Positions 1 to 8,705 of a stretch of 42,441 bases of DNA are shown here, one piece after another. Numbering within the stretch: the first letter of the stretch is position 1; each line of letters starts with the position of its first letter. Under the pieces are notes generated by a model. It worked only from the letters and a program-made list of their open reading frames with translations, made no database searches and had not been told where the DNA came from. A program made the translations under genes and the position numbers. Source of the stretch: Fuerstiella sp. (GTDB lineage: Bacteria; Planctomycetota; Planctomycetia; Planctomycetales; Planctomycetaceae); assembly GCA_014238335.1 (NCBI GenBank), contig JABABI010000060.1, positions 1-42,441 of the forward strand, read 5' to 3'.

Positions 1-293
1 CAGCGACACTACCCCTGTTACCCAACCCGTACTCTCATAACACCTGGATCAAAAATGGGGGCATTCCAATGGTATACGACAAGCGGCTGAGCTGGCACAT
101 GCCCCTCCGGAATTGCAGGCAGCGAACCATGATCCGGTCAGCCATTTGAGAAAACCAGCATTCTCAGCCTGATTCGAAGCCATGCCAGTGGGCATACAGA
201 CCAATAGGTATGGGAATACCATTGAATTCTGGGCGATTGGCTGTGACAATTTGTCTGCTTGAGGCAATCCAACCACCGCAGGTCCGATGCGTT
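1..293. other. Left-edge non-coding stretch
   Basis: I see no convincing gene here. All three plus frames contain stops in the first 170 bases and the 75-codon minus-strand frame (49-276) has no recognisable domain. The DUF1501 gene starts at its right edge, so its promoter should lie here, but no clear -35/-10 pair stands out. A DUF1549/DUF1553 partner, common upstream of DUF1501 genes, is not visible in these bases. Confidence 0.5.
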
Positions 294-1673
294 ATGAGCG
301 ATCGATCAAAACAGGGCTGTGCAGATTTTCAACGGTCGCTAACGCGTACCGGGCGGCGTGGTTTTCTGCGGGCCGGTGCCCTGGGCATCGCCGGTCTGAC
401 TTTCGCCGATGTACTTCGGCTGCAGGCACAGGCCGGCAATTCCGTTGCGTCAGGTGCGCGGTCCGTAATTATTCTGTGGATGCGGGGCGGACCGAGTCAA
501 CACGAAACATGGGATCCGAAGCCCGATGCGCCCCTCGACTATCGTGGGTACTTCAGCACGACTTCAACCTGCGTGCCGGACATTCAGATCTGCGACCTGC
601 TGCCGCAGTGCGCAAAGATCATGGATAAGTGGTCGATTATTCGCAGCCTGCACCACCACGACGCCGGTCACTCCGCGGGCGATCAGCTGTGCTTCACGGG
701 TTACGCCAACGAAGGTGCTGCGGACGTTAACACGAAACCAAGCTGCGGTTCCATTGTTGCGAAGCAGTTGGGTCAGCGCAACCGTGAACTGCCACCCTAT
801 GTGATGATTCCCCGTCGAGTTCCGGGCGTTGATTCCGCGTATCTTGGGCAGGGCTGTGCTCCGTTTGAAACTCAGGCAGACCCTGCCAGTGAGGGGAAAT
901 TCAGAATACCCAACCTGAGCCTGCCGACTTCTGTTTCGGTAGACCGTGTGGGTAATCGCCGTAAGCTGTTAGGCGGTCTGGATCAGATCAAGCGGCGTGT
1001 CGACTATAGTCGACAGTTGGGTGCTGTTGATGAATTTCAGGATCAGGCATGGAACATTCTCACCGGCGATGCGGCAAAAAAGGCCTTCGATCTTGATGCG
1101 GAACCAAAACACATCCGAGAACGTTACGGATTCATGACAGCATACAAGGCGCCGACTCCGGACCGTTGCGGCGTACCGGCATGGAGTCAGCGGTTCCTGC
1201 TGGCCCGGCGACTGGTCGAAGCCGGTGTGCCTCTGGTGACGGTTGACTGTCGCTGGTGGGATACTCACGTGAAGGGTTACGAAACCATGCGTGACGGCTT
1301 CCTGCCGCGATGGGACCAGGCGTATTCGGCACTGATCGAAGACCTTGAACAGCGTGGGCTGCTGGATTCGACAATGGTGCTGGCATGGGGCGAATTCGGC
1401 CGTACTCCGAAAGTCAACAAGACGGGCGGGCGGGATCATTACCCAGGTGTATTCAGCGCGGCGATGGCAGGAGGCGGAGTTCAGGGCGGGCGAATCGTTG
1501 GTGCCTCAGATTCCAAAGGTGCGTTTCCGCTAAGCAACGCCAAAAGGCCACAGGACGTGCTGGCAACTCTCTATGGTCATCTGGGTGTCGATACTGCAAT
1601 TCAGTATCCCGATCACACTGGCCGCCCGTTTCCTGTGTTACCGTTCGGCGATCGGATCAGTGAGTTATTCTGA
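294..1673 (+). CDS. DUF1501 domain-containing secreted protein
   Basis: About 459 residues from the ATG at 294. That start is preferred over the in-frame ATG at 210 because it puts a Tat-like signal (TRTGRRGFLRAGALGIAG) about 20 residues from the N-terminus. The body carries hallmarks of the DUF1501 family, which has an alkaline-phosphatase-like fold: WMRGGPSQHETWDPK near the start, then DCRWWDTH, and WGEFGRTPKVN followed by GGRDHYPG near the C-terminus. The family is highly expanded in Planctomycetota and usually sits beside DUF1549/DUF1553 cytochromes; no such partner is visible here. Exact enzymatic function is unknown. An exported metal-dependent hydrolase role is inferred from the fold. 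The gene is complete and ends at a TGA, followed by decayed DNA. Confidence 0.93.
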   Translation: MSDRSKQGCADFQRSLTRTGRRGFLRAGALGIAGLTFADVLRLQAQAGNSVASGARSVIILWMRGGPSQHETWDPKPDAPLDYRGYFSTTSTCVPDIQICDLLPQCAKIMDKWSIIRSLHHHDAGHSAGDQLCFTGYANEGAADVNTKPSCGSIVAKQLGQRNRELPPYVMIPRRVPGVDSAYLGQGCAPFETQADPASEGKFRIPNLSLPTSVSVDRVGNRRKLLGGLDQIKRRVDYSRQLGAVDEFQDQAWNILTGDAAKKAFDLDAEPKHIRERYGFMTAYKAPTPDRCGVPAWSQRFLLARRLVEAGVPLVTVDCRWWDTHVKGYETMRDGFLPRWDQAYSALIEDLEQRGLLDSTMVLAWGEFGRTPKVNKTGGRDHYPGVFSAAMAGGGVQGGRIVGASDSKGAFPLSNAKRPQDVLATLYGHLGVDTAIQYPDHTGRPFPVLPFGDRISELF

Positions 1674-1719
1674 CGGCCCGAGCGGGGGGAAGGAAACGAC
1701 TACAATTCGCCGGTGTAAT

Positions 1720-2735
1720 TCCATGGTCGTCTTTACCACATTGATCGTCGCGAATCCATGGCAGTGATTGTGGACGGCAGAAGATTCATTCTTCTGGATG
1801 TGGCCACTGCAGAGTCTTACTCCGGCGTTTAAAGAGATACGACGCAGTATGCGAAATGTGGCTTCGCGGCCGAGGCGCGGCATTGTTAAGCCAAGAATCC
1901 TGCATGGACTTTTGTCATCGTGGTTGCGGAAACATCTGATTGCATCGTGGCCGTCCACCGCCACTCACGCCGTATACCCCCGCCGCTCCAGTATCGGGTT
2001 CGCTGTTCCACGAACCAGCTCTTCGTCGTCGACCATCAACACAGTTCCCTCGCCGCGCCAGTCAATCGCCGACGGTATTGACTGTAATTCAGGGGTGGTG
2101 AGATCCCCATGACCCGGAATGACGGTAAGCAGGGCGTTGATATCGACGGCAACGCCGGCAGCCAGAACGCCGAGGCCTTCGAGTTTCTGGTCGTGCTGCA
2201 CCTGCCGCTTCAAGCGACAGACGTTCCTGTTCGGCCTGCTTACGGCCTATGAGGTCTCACATGATGCTCAGCACAGCCACTTCACCTCTGTAGTCGATCA
2301 GCGCGGTGTTGATATCTACCTGAATGCGATCACCGTTCTTTGACAGCTGCACACTTTCCCACGACCGACTTTTTTCCGCCAGCGGCTTCGCCATGCGTTC
2401 TTCGAACGCCCGTGCTGAACTCTGAATCGTCGACATCAAGGACACTCATCGACAGCATTTCCGTGCGCGCGTATCCCGGCCTGCGACAGATCGATACGTT
2501 GCAGTCCGGAATACACCCATTTCGTCATGCACCAGCAGACCTTCGTGAATGCCGTCAAGAAGCATGAGCATCCGTGCTTCACTTGCCTGCATCGCCTTAT
2601 CCTGATTTCTGCGCACGACAGTCTTGAGTCGATAAACAACGATCAGAGAGGCCGATACGATCGTGAGCACAAGGCTGCGAAACCATAACGTCGCCCGAGA
2701 TGGAGGACGCACATGAAAAAACACTTTAGAGAAGC
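1720..2735 (-). pseudogene. Degenerate hybrid histidine kinase (Y_Y_Y end, TM, PAS, HisKA, receiver)
   Basis: Read right to left on the minus strand, pieces of one sensor kinase appear in order. First is FFHVRPPSRATLWFRSL, like the end of a Y_Y_Y domain, then a TM segment. A PAS start follows (SEARMLMLLDGIHEGLLV) and a PAS end (NGDRIQVDINTALIDYRGE). Then come RKQAEQERLSL, a HisKA piece (QKLEGLGVLAAGVAVDIN) and a receiver (GTVLMVDDEELVRG ... RILGLTMPRLGREATF). The frame shifts inside PAS near 2450-2490 and again near 2214. In-frame TGA codons stand where Arg is expected (before DLIGRKQ and after ERRGYTA). The phospho-accepting His is Val (GVAVDIN instead of GVAHDFN). The receiver Asp is Gly (ILGLTMP). 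The HATPase domain is missing between HisKA and receiver. Not functional. End points are approximate. Confidence 0.85.
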
Positions 2736-3340
2736 TTTACTGTATACGTTGTTTTTGTTTCGCGCTTTCACTTCCGGGAACAGGAACCGAGCGAAAGAAG
2801 GTCGAATGACCTCGTAGGCTCAGAGGTTCCCGTTCAAAGTGACTTTCGACAACTTCCAGCAGACGCCGTTGTAATATTTGCGTATCACCATGGCGCAATC
2901 CCAAAGCAACGACACGGGCTTCGAGTGACTGTGTGGCGTTATTCTGATCGGAAATCTGGCTGTGCTGCATCAATGCCGGGAAAGCTCCGTGATAAATTTC
3001 CGCATGCAGTGAATGGTCGTTTCAAACGCACCGCAGAAGGCTTTTCCGACGCCCCTGTGCTGGACTTTCCAGGTTCGCGGCAACCTACAATCAGTGCCGC
3101 CGGATCATATTCTTCGGGAACTTCAATTATGTGCGGTGCACGATCGAATCGGGTATGATCCAGCGGTGGCGCCGCCTCCTGTTTCCTGCTGAGAATCCTG
3201 AGCGGCCATCAATCAGCACCAGTACCCTCGCGCCAGCGCAATCTGCCTGAACGTTGAATGTGGTGACCCAATATGGGACGACGTAAACCAACAGAATCTC
3301 CTCAGTCAGCATACTGGCTCTGAACAAGGAATCATCGAAC
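2736..3340 (-). other. Probable decayed coding remnant, unidentified
   Basis: The minus strand shows protein-like stretches that change frame. Examples are HIIEVPEEYDPAALIVG (about 3070-3130), then HAEIYHGAFPALMQHSQISD, and SLEARVVALGLRHGDTQILQ continuing to about 2800. A further segment, LTEEILLVYVVPYWVTTFNV, lies near 3250-3310. No single frame holds them and none matches a family I recognise, so this looks like a pseudogene that adjoins the dead kinase. It also covers the upstream region of the amidase gene, whose ATG at 3341 follows AAGGA at 3325-3329. It could equally be non-coding sequence that resembles protein by chance. Confidence 0.4.
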
Positions 3341-4927
3341 ATGATCGGTAACGTAAATCGCTTCAGGGGCGCTTCGACCGAAAATGAATCATTGCTGCGT
3401 CGCTCGTTTCTGCAACGTAGTGCCGCCACGGTGGTGTGTGCGTCTGCACAAATTGCAAACCACGTTTATGCAGCACCTTCAGGCGGCGATATACCGGCCA
3501 AAGAATATGCGAAACACGATGCGGTCGGCCTGGCAGAGCTGGTGCGAAACAAAGAAGTCACACCAGACGAACTTTTAAATGCGGCAATTGCACGTACGGA
3601 TTCCGTAAACCCAAAGATCAACGCAATCGCCGGGACGATGTACGACATGGCACGCGAGTCCATCAATCGCGGTTTGCCGGACGGTCCGTTTTCAGGTGTG
3701 CCATTTCTCATCAAAGACCTGAGTTTCGCAATGAAGGGTGTTGATGCTTTTTTCGGCTCAACCCTGTTTGACGGACAAAAATCGAAGGCCGACAGCACGG
3801 TTGTCGCTCGCTACCGGAAAGCCGGTCTGGTTCTGTTCGCTCGAACGCAGGTTCCCGAATTGGGAGTCCTGCCCACCACAGAATCAACATTTGCCGGCAT
3901 CACACGCAATCCTTTTGACCGGGAACGAACCGCTGGCGGTTCGTCCGGTGGAAGTGCGGCAGCGGTCGCAGCCGGCATCGCACCAATGGCCAGCGCCAGT
4001 GACGGCGGTGGTTCCATTCGAATCCCGGCGTCCTGCTGCGGGCTGTTTGGCATGAAACCAACACGGGCTCGTATTCCAAACGGGCCGGACGCATTTGAAT
4101 CCTGGGGAGGTCTGGCCGTGAAACATGCGGTGACTCGCTCCGTGCGAGACAGCGCTGCTCTGATGGATGCGACGGCCGGTGCGGAACCAGGAGACAGTTA
4201 CAGCGCTCCACATCATTCCGGTACGTTCCTGGAGGAAGTGGCTCGTGAACCCGGCAGGCTGAGAATTGCCATCGTCAATACGATGCGTCCGACACAGTTT
4301 GTTCACGCGGAGTGTCAGCACGCCGTCGCTGACGCAGCGAAACTGTGTGAATCGCTTGGGCATTATATGGAAGATGCCACAGACGACTTCAATCGACGTT
4401 TTGTCTTTCGGGAATTACGACAGTCACACGGCATCACTGTTCTGGTTGCGCTGCGACGCCGCATTTTACAGCGGCTGAAGATTCTGGGCCGAAAATTGCG
4501 TGACGCGGATCTGGAACCGGTCACTCGTTTTTATCACGACTATGCCGAACAGTATTCGGCCGTCCAGATTGAAGATTGCCGCAGCATTTATCACCGGGCC
4601 GCACGATCAATGGCAGCGTTTCAGACGAAGTACGATGTCATTCTGACACCCACGCTGGCAACACTGCCCGTGAAGCACGGTGAGATCTGTATGACCGGCA
4701 CATCTCAGGCGGTGCTGGAAGGGCTGCAGAAGTTCATTCCCTGCACACAGATGGCCAATTGGACCGGGCAACCCGCCATGTCCGTACCGTTACACTATAC
4801 ACCGGAAGGACTGCCGATCGGTGTTCAGTTCCTTGGCCGTTTTGGCGATGAAGCCGCGCTTTTTCGGCTCGCCCGTCAGCTCGAAAAAGCAAGACCCTGG
4901 TCAGACCGGCGTCCACAAATTTCTTAA
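3341..4927 (+). CDS. Amidase signature family protein, probably exported
   Basis: 528 residues from ATG 3341, with AAGGA about 11 bases upstream. The N-terminus (LLRRSFLQRSAATVV) resembles a Tat-type signal peptide. The amidase signature is complete: Lys125 in GVPFLIKDLSF, the Gly/Ser-rich loop AGGSSGGSAAAVAAG (cis-Ser about 201) and the nucleophile Ser225 in DGGGSIRIPASCCG. This is the Ser-cisSer-Lys arrangement of GatA, FAAH and peptide amidases. The C-terminus has the usual family end (GLPIGVQFLGRFGDEAALFRLARQLE). Export argues against GatA and for a periplasmic amide hydrolase; the substrate cannot be told. The gene is convergent with the sulfatase on the other strand and their stop codons overlap by 4 bp (4924-4927), so no terminator fits between them. 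Confidence 0.93.
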   Translation: MIGNVNRFRGASTENESLLRRSFLQRSAATVVCASAQIANHVYAAPSGGDIPAKEYAKHDAVGLAELVRNKEVTPDELLNAAIARTDSVNPKINAIAGTMYDMARESINRGLPDGPFSGVPFLIKDLSFAMKGVDAFFGSTLFDGQKSKADSTVVARYRKAGLVLFARTQVPELGVLPTTESTFAGITRNPFDRERTAGGSSGGSAAAVAAGIAPMASASDGGGSIRIPASCCGLFGMKPTRARIPNGPDAFESWGGLAVKHAVTRSVRDSAALMDATAGAEPGDSYSAPHHSGTFLEEVAREPGRLRIAIVNTMRPTQFVHAECQHAVADAAKLCESLGHYMEDATDDFNRRFVFRELRQSHGITVLVALRRRILQRLKILGRKLRDADLEPVTRFYHDYAEQYSAVQIEDCRSIYHRAARSMAAFQTKYDVILTPTLATLPVKHGEICMTGTSQAVLEGLQKFIPCTQMANWTGQPAMSVPLHYTPEGLPIGVQFLGRFGDEAALFRLARQLEKARPWSDRRPQIS

Positions 4928-6243
4928 CGAATTGCGGCAGCTTCCGAAGAACGCAATCTTTCACGAAACTCTTCAAAGGGCGCCGGCACATCGTGGGGAA
5001 AGCGGTCCAGAATCATTTGCAGGCGTTGCCGACGGCCCGGCGCGATCTTATCAAGTGGATTAACTTCGTGTTCCTGGCGGGGATCTTTACCAAGGTCGTG
5101 AAAGTTACCTTCGCTGTCAACGATATGATGCCAATCACGGACCATGCGAAACTCGCCAAGTTGGGAATAGATCCAACTACGTTTGTCGAATGGATCTTCG
5201 CTGCCGCGCAGACTGGCAACGAGTGACTTACCGTCCAGCGTCACTCCATCAGGCGGGGTTGTATCTGCCAATTCCAGAAACATAGGGTAGACATCCGTGA
5301 AGTCAATCAGATCCCTGGAGACGCGGCCGCCGTCCGCCAGAAAGGGTGCGCGAACGATAAACGGCACATGCGCACCCCAATCGGCCTGGCGGCCTTTACC
5401 TTTAGGATAGAGTTCGTTGTTGAGCACGCCGGCTGATGCTGAGCCGTTGTCACCCGTGAAGATGATGAGAGTGTTCTCACGAAGACCTGCATCATCAACA
5501 GCCTGCACGAGTTTGCCAACCAGGTGATCCATATAACTTACGTTACCGGCATAGAGGGCGGGTTTGCCTTCCGGCAGGTCCGCTTTATTAAGCGGGGTCG
5601 TTGTGTGGGGACCGTGCGTCAGCAACATCGCATAGTAGGCCAGGAACGGACCGTCCTTTTTCCGGCGAATGAAGTCGATCAGGAACTCGTTGATTTTATC
5701 AGGACCATAAGTTGCGGTCTGACGGCGACCGTTTGTCATGATGTGGCCTCCCCAATACCGCGTTTCTGTTTCCTGTCGCTCCGCTTCAAGACCCGTCCAT
5801 ACACAATGCTCATCAAATCCGTGATGTTTCAGTGCGTCTGGCTGCTTTCCAAGATGATTGATCTGCCATTTGCCACCGATCGCCGTTGCGTAGCCGGCAT
5901 CGCGCAGCACGCGGGCAAACGTTGTGAATTTGCTCCAGCTTAGCCCCTCGCCGCCCCATCGAGGCACGTCGTAATGCTGAGTCCAGCCATGGCGGAACGG
6001 ATACTGCCCGGTCAGCAGGGTGACTCGTGTAGGCGTACAACTTGGCATGCACCATGCAGTTTCGTACCGCACGCCCTCCCGGGCCAGACGGTCGACATTC
6101 GGTGTCTGATGTTGTGCGCCGTAACAGCTCACCCAATCGCGGCCCATGTCATCGACCATGATCAGAATGATGTTCGGGCGTTCATCCGCGTTCGAAAACG
6201 CCGCACCACAAAGGAATAACAGAGTTGTCGTAATCGTTTTCAT
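4924..6243 (-). CDS. Secreted sulfatase (arylsulfatase-like)
   Basis: 439 residues with an N-terminal signal peptide (MKTITTTLLFLCGAAFSNA). The fold begins with RPNIILIMVDDMGRDW (metal-binding Asp pair). Cys69-Thr-Pro-Thr-Arg73 is the sulfatase motif whose Cys is converted to formylglycine, followed by TLLTGQYPFRHGW. FTGDNGSA near the middle supplies further metal ligands. It should hydrolyse sulfate esters outside the cytoplasm, probably on sulfated carbohydrates. It is the last gene of a minus-strand operon: its ATG overlaps the stop of the DUF1592-type gene by 4 bp (6240-6243). The substrate class (S1 subfamily) cannot be assigned by eye. No formylglycine-generating enzyme lies in the window. 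Confidence 0.95.
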   Translation of the reverse strand: MKTITTTLLFLCGAAFSNADERPNIILIMVDDMGRDWVSCYGAQHQTPNVDRLAREGVRYETAWCMPSCTPTRVTLLTGQYPFRHGWTQHYDVPRWGGEGLSWSKFTTFARVLRDAGYATAIGGKWQINHLGKQPDALKHHGFDEHCVWTGLEAERQETETRYWGGHIMTNGRRQTATYGPDKINEFLIDFIRRKKDGPFLAYYAMLLTHGPHTTTPLNKADLPEGKPALYAGNVSYMDHLVGKLVQAVDDAGLRENTLIIFTGDNGSASAGVLNNELYPKGKGRQADWGAHVPFIVRAPFLADGGRVSRDLIDFTDVYPMFLELADTTPPDGVTLDGKSLVASLRGSEDPFDKRSWIYSQLGEFRMVRDWHHIVDSEGNFHDLGKDPRQEHEVNPLDKIAPGRRQRLQMILDRFPHDVPAPFEEFRERLRSSEAAAIR

Positions 6244-8705
6244 TTGGTGTGGAATGCTTCGCTGGCAACCACCTGCTGGATCAGTTCCCGCAGGCCGTAA
6301 TCGTGTTGAGGGGCTGCATTGACAATGCGATCGATATTGCTGCGATCAGTGAAACTTAACCGACGTCCAAGGGCGTAAATGTATAGTTTTTCGGTAAGAC
6401 ATCGCGTGAATTGCTCGGGACGCCTGAGGAGAAACTTCTTGATACCGCCTGGACCTGCAATGGCGGTCCCATCCGGCAGTTCACCGGATGAATCGATGGG
6501 CTGGTCTTTGCTATAACGCTCTCTCCATGCGCCAACGTAGTCGAAGTTTTCCATCGACAAGCCGAGCGGATCAATCTTTCGGTGGCATTCGTAGCAGGTG
6601 AGATTGTTGCGGTGTTTTTCCATCAACTGTCGGATTGTTGATACCCCGCGTGTATCCGGCTCGATCGGTTCGACATCCGGCGGCGGAGGGTTAGGGGGTG
6701 TTCCCAGCAGGTTTTCCAGAATCCAGACGCCGCGAACGACAGGCTGAGATTCCACGCCGTTGGATGTGGCCGTCAGAATACTGGCATGGCCCAGTAAACC
6801 ACCACGATGATCGTCCGGTTCAAGTCTGACTTTCTGAAAGCCTTCGTCGGATACGCGTGTGATTCCATAGTGCCGCGCCAGGGCATCATTCAGAAAGGTG
6901 TAGTCAGAGTCCACGAATTCCAGGATGCTGCGGTTCTGATCAAGGATGTGACGAAAGAAGAACTGCGTCTCCTGGCGCATTGCACTTTCGAGGTTGTCTT
7001 CGTAGTAGGCTCGGTTCTTTTCCGGATCAGGTGGCATTTCGCCCAGTTTTCGCAGACCGAGCCACTGTCCCGTAAAGTTCTCGGTCAGTGCGGAAGATTT
7101 CGGATCCGAAAGCATTCGTTCGACGTGTTTTCTCAGGACCTTTGGGTCATTCAGCTTGCCATGATCGGCTGCAGCCCGAAGCTCATCGTCAGGCATTGAG
7201 CTCCAGAGGAAATATGAGAGTCTTGTCGCGAGTTCGTGGTCGCTCACCATCTGATTTTCGGAGTGGCCTGGTGTGGTTTCAGCAAGATACAGGAAATTCG
7301 GCGACGTCATCATCGCTCTCACGCCATACTTTGCGGCCGCCCAGAAGTCACCGTGCTGAGCAAGATACTGCCGGGACAGATCCAGGTAAGGTTCCACTTC
7401 TTCGCTGCGAACAGGGTGTCGAAAAGCCGCTGACGCGACACGTGTCAAAGACTCGTTCAGGTAGCTGACGCCGAGTTTTTCGGGCGGATCGGGAAAGAAG
7501 CGAGCGAATCCCGCTGGCGGCCACGCACCATAAAAGGGGCCTTCGATTTCCAGAGTGTACACATGAAGTTCAGGGCCCGAACCCACGTACATCTCCGGTG
7601 GATTCCGAATCGGATAAAGAGCATCCTTATTATATTTGGGCAGCACCTTGCGCAGGATCCGTTTGAACGATCCGTTGGGGCCATTGGCCCAGTGCACATG
7701 AAACGTGAACCCTTTTTCCAGCCAGACCCGGTGTTCGATTTCGATGACCTTGTCATCCGGGATTTCATATTCACCGATGATCCGGTGAGCTGTCGCTCCC
7801 AGTTCGCGTGAATCGATCGAAATCGAGAGCCGCATGGGTTCCTTCGAATTGTAGCGCAGGTCTTCATCTTTGTACCGGGAGATTCTTCGAACGGCCCGTG
7901 CAGAGAATCGAATGGCATACTCGCCATCAGCCGGAACTCCACGTTTCTTATCAAGTCGTGGCACCCCCAGCGGCTGGCGAAATTTGACGAACATGCGTCC
8001 GGCCTCTTTGCGGCCCTCCTTGTCCGCACTCGCACTGTCCTGAACTTTCCCGCTCGAGTTCGGTTCCGCTGCACTGTTCATTTGCAGGTGAATCATTTCA
8101 GGCCGCGGACCTGGGCGAATGGCTTTGTCTGCCACTCTGCGGGCTGCTTCGAGGTAGTTGCGCAGCAGGTAATCTGACGTCAGCAGTCCTTCACCAACGT
8201 TGTCGAACCCGTCTGTCGAATCGTCCGCGGGAAACGTGGTTGTGGGGTCGAAGTCGATCATCTTCAGTTGAAACAGGTCTCGAATCGTATTGCGATACTC
8301 ACTGCGGTTCAGACGACTCATAACAACTTTGCCGACGTGCTGTCGCGATTCTTCGCGTGCCTTTGCAAGGATGGTTGTCAGAATGGAAATCACACTTTTC
8401 AGCTCGGCCTTTGTTGGCTGCTTTTCATCCTCCGGCGGCATCGCAGCGAGGTTAAGCTGATCCAGAATCTCCTGAAGCAGTTCAGCATCATCAACGGTGG
8501 CTGCCGTCAAAGACAATTTGTCGAAACGACGATCGGCTTTTTGTGCCTCCGGACCGTGGCAGCGAATACAGTAAGTATTCAGGAATGGCTGTAACTGATC
8601 GGGAGCCCGCTCATCGGACAGCGCGGAGCCGCAGAAAAAAACTGACAGCAGGCACAAAGTGACCCCCCTGCCAGCGTCGTTCGATTTGATCATCGCGAGT
8701 TTCAT
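6240..8705 (-). CDS. Planctomycete cytochrome, DUF1587/1595/1592/1588/1585 architecture
   Basis: 821 residues with an N-terminal signal (LCLLSVFFCGSALS). A first haem site, Cys46-x-x-Cys49-His50 (YCIRCHGPEAQKADRR), is typical of planctomycete-type cytochromes. It is followed by the DUF1587-like MSRLNRSEYRNTIRDLF. The centre shows DUF1595/DUF1592 features (DHELATRLSYFLWSSMPDDE, ENFTGQWLGLRKL). Near the end are a second CxxCH (CYECH, 704-708) in a DUF1588 context (KIDPLGLSMENFDYVG) and a DUF1585-like tail. These proteins are exported and thought to bind haem; their electron partners are unknown. The gene is coupled on both sides by 4-bp overlaps: its ATG overlaps the DUF1552 stop and its stop overlaps the sulfatase start. 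Confidence 0.94.
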   Translation of the reverse strand: MKLAMIKSNDAGRGVTLCLLSVFFCGSALSDERAPDQLQPFLNTYCIRCHGPEAQKADRRFDKLSLTAATVDDAELLQEILDQLNLAAMPPEDEKQPTKAELKSVISILTTILAKAREESRQHVGKVVMSRLNRSEYRNTIRDLFQLKMIDFDPTTTFPADDSTDGFDNVGEGLLTSDYLLRNYLEAARRVADKAIRPGPRPEMIHLQMNSAAEPNSSGKVQDSASADKEGRKEAGRMFVKFRQPLGVPRLDKKRGVPADGEYAIRFSARAVRRISRYKDEDLRYNSKEPMRLSISIDSRELGATAHRIIGEYEIPDDKVIEIEHRVWLEKGFTFHVHWANGPNGSFKRILRKVLPKYNKDALYPIRNPPEMYVGSGPELHVYTLEIEGPFYGAWPPAGFARFFPDPPEKLGVSYLNESLTRVASAAFRHPVRSEEVEPYLDLSRQYLAQHGDFWAAAKYGVRAMMTSPNFLYLAETTPGHSENQMVSDHELATRLSYFLWSSMPDDELRAAADHGKLNDPKVLRKHVERMLSDPKSSALTENFTGQWLGLRKLGEMPPDPEKNRAYYEDNLESAMRQETQFFFRHILDQNRSILEFVDSDYTFLNDALARHYGITRVSDEGFQKVRLEPDDHRGGLLGHASILTATSNGVESQPVVRGVWILENLLGTPPNPPPPDVEPIEPDTRGVSTIRQLMEKHRNNLTCYECHRKIDPLGLSMENFDYVGAWRERYSKDQPIDSSGELPDGTAIAGPGGIKKFLLRRPEQFTRCLTEKLYIYALGRRLSFTDRSNIDRIVNAAPQHDYGLRELIQQVVASEAFHTK

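Noticed and set aside
49..276. 75-codon minus-strand open frame at the left edge
   Set aside because: No domain, no ribosome-binding site, and it runs into the plus-strand DUF1501 upstream region.
969..1439. 156-codon minus-strand frame inside the DUF1501 gene
   Set aside because: Entirely antisense to conserved DUF1501 coding sequence; low-complexity, no family resemblance.
7457..8074. 205-codon minus-strand frame within the first DUF1592-type gene
   Set aside because: Same-strand shifted frame over clearly conserved coding sequence; Arg/Met-rich shadow translation.
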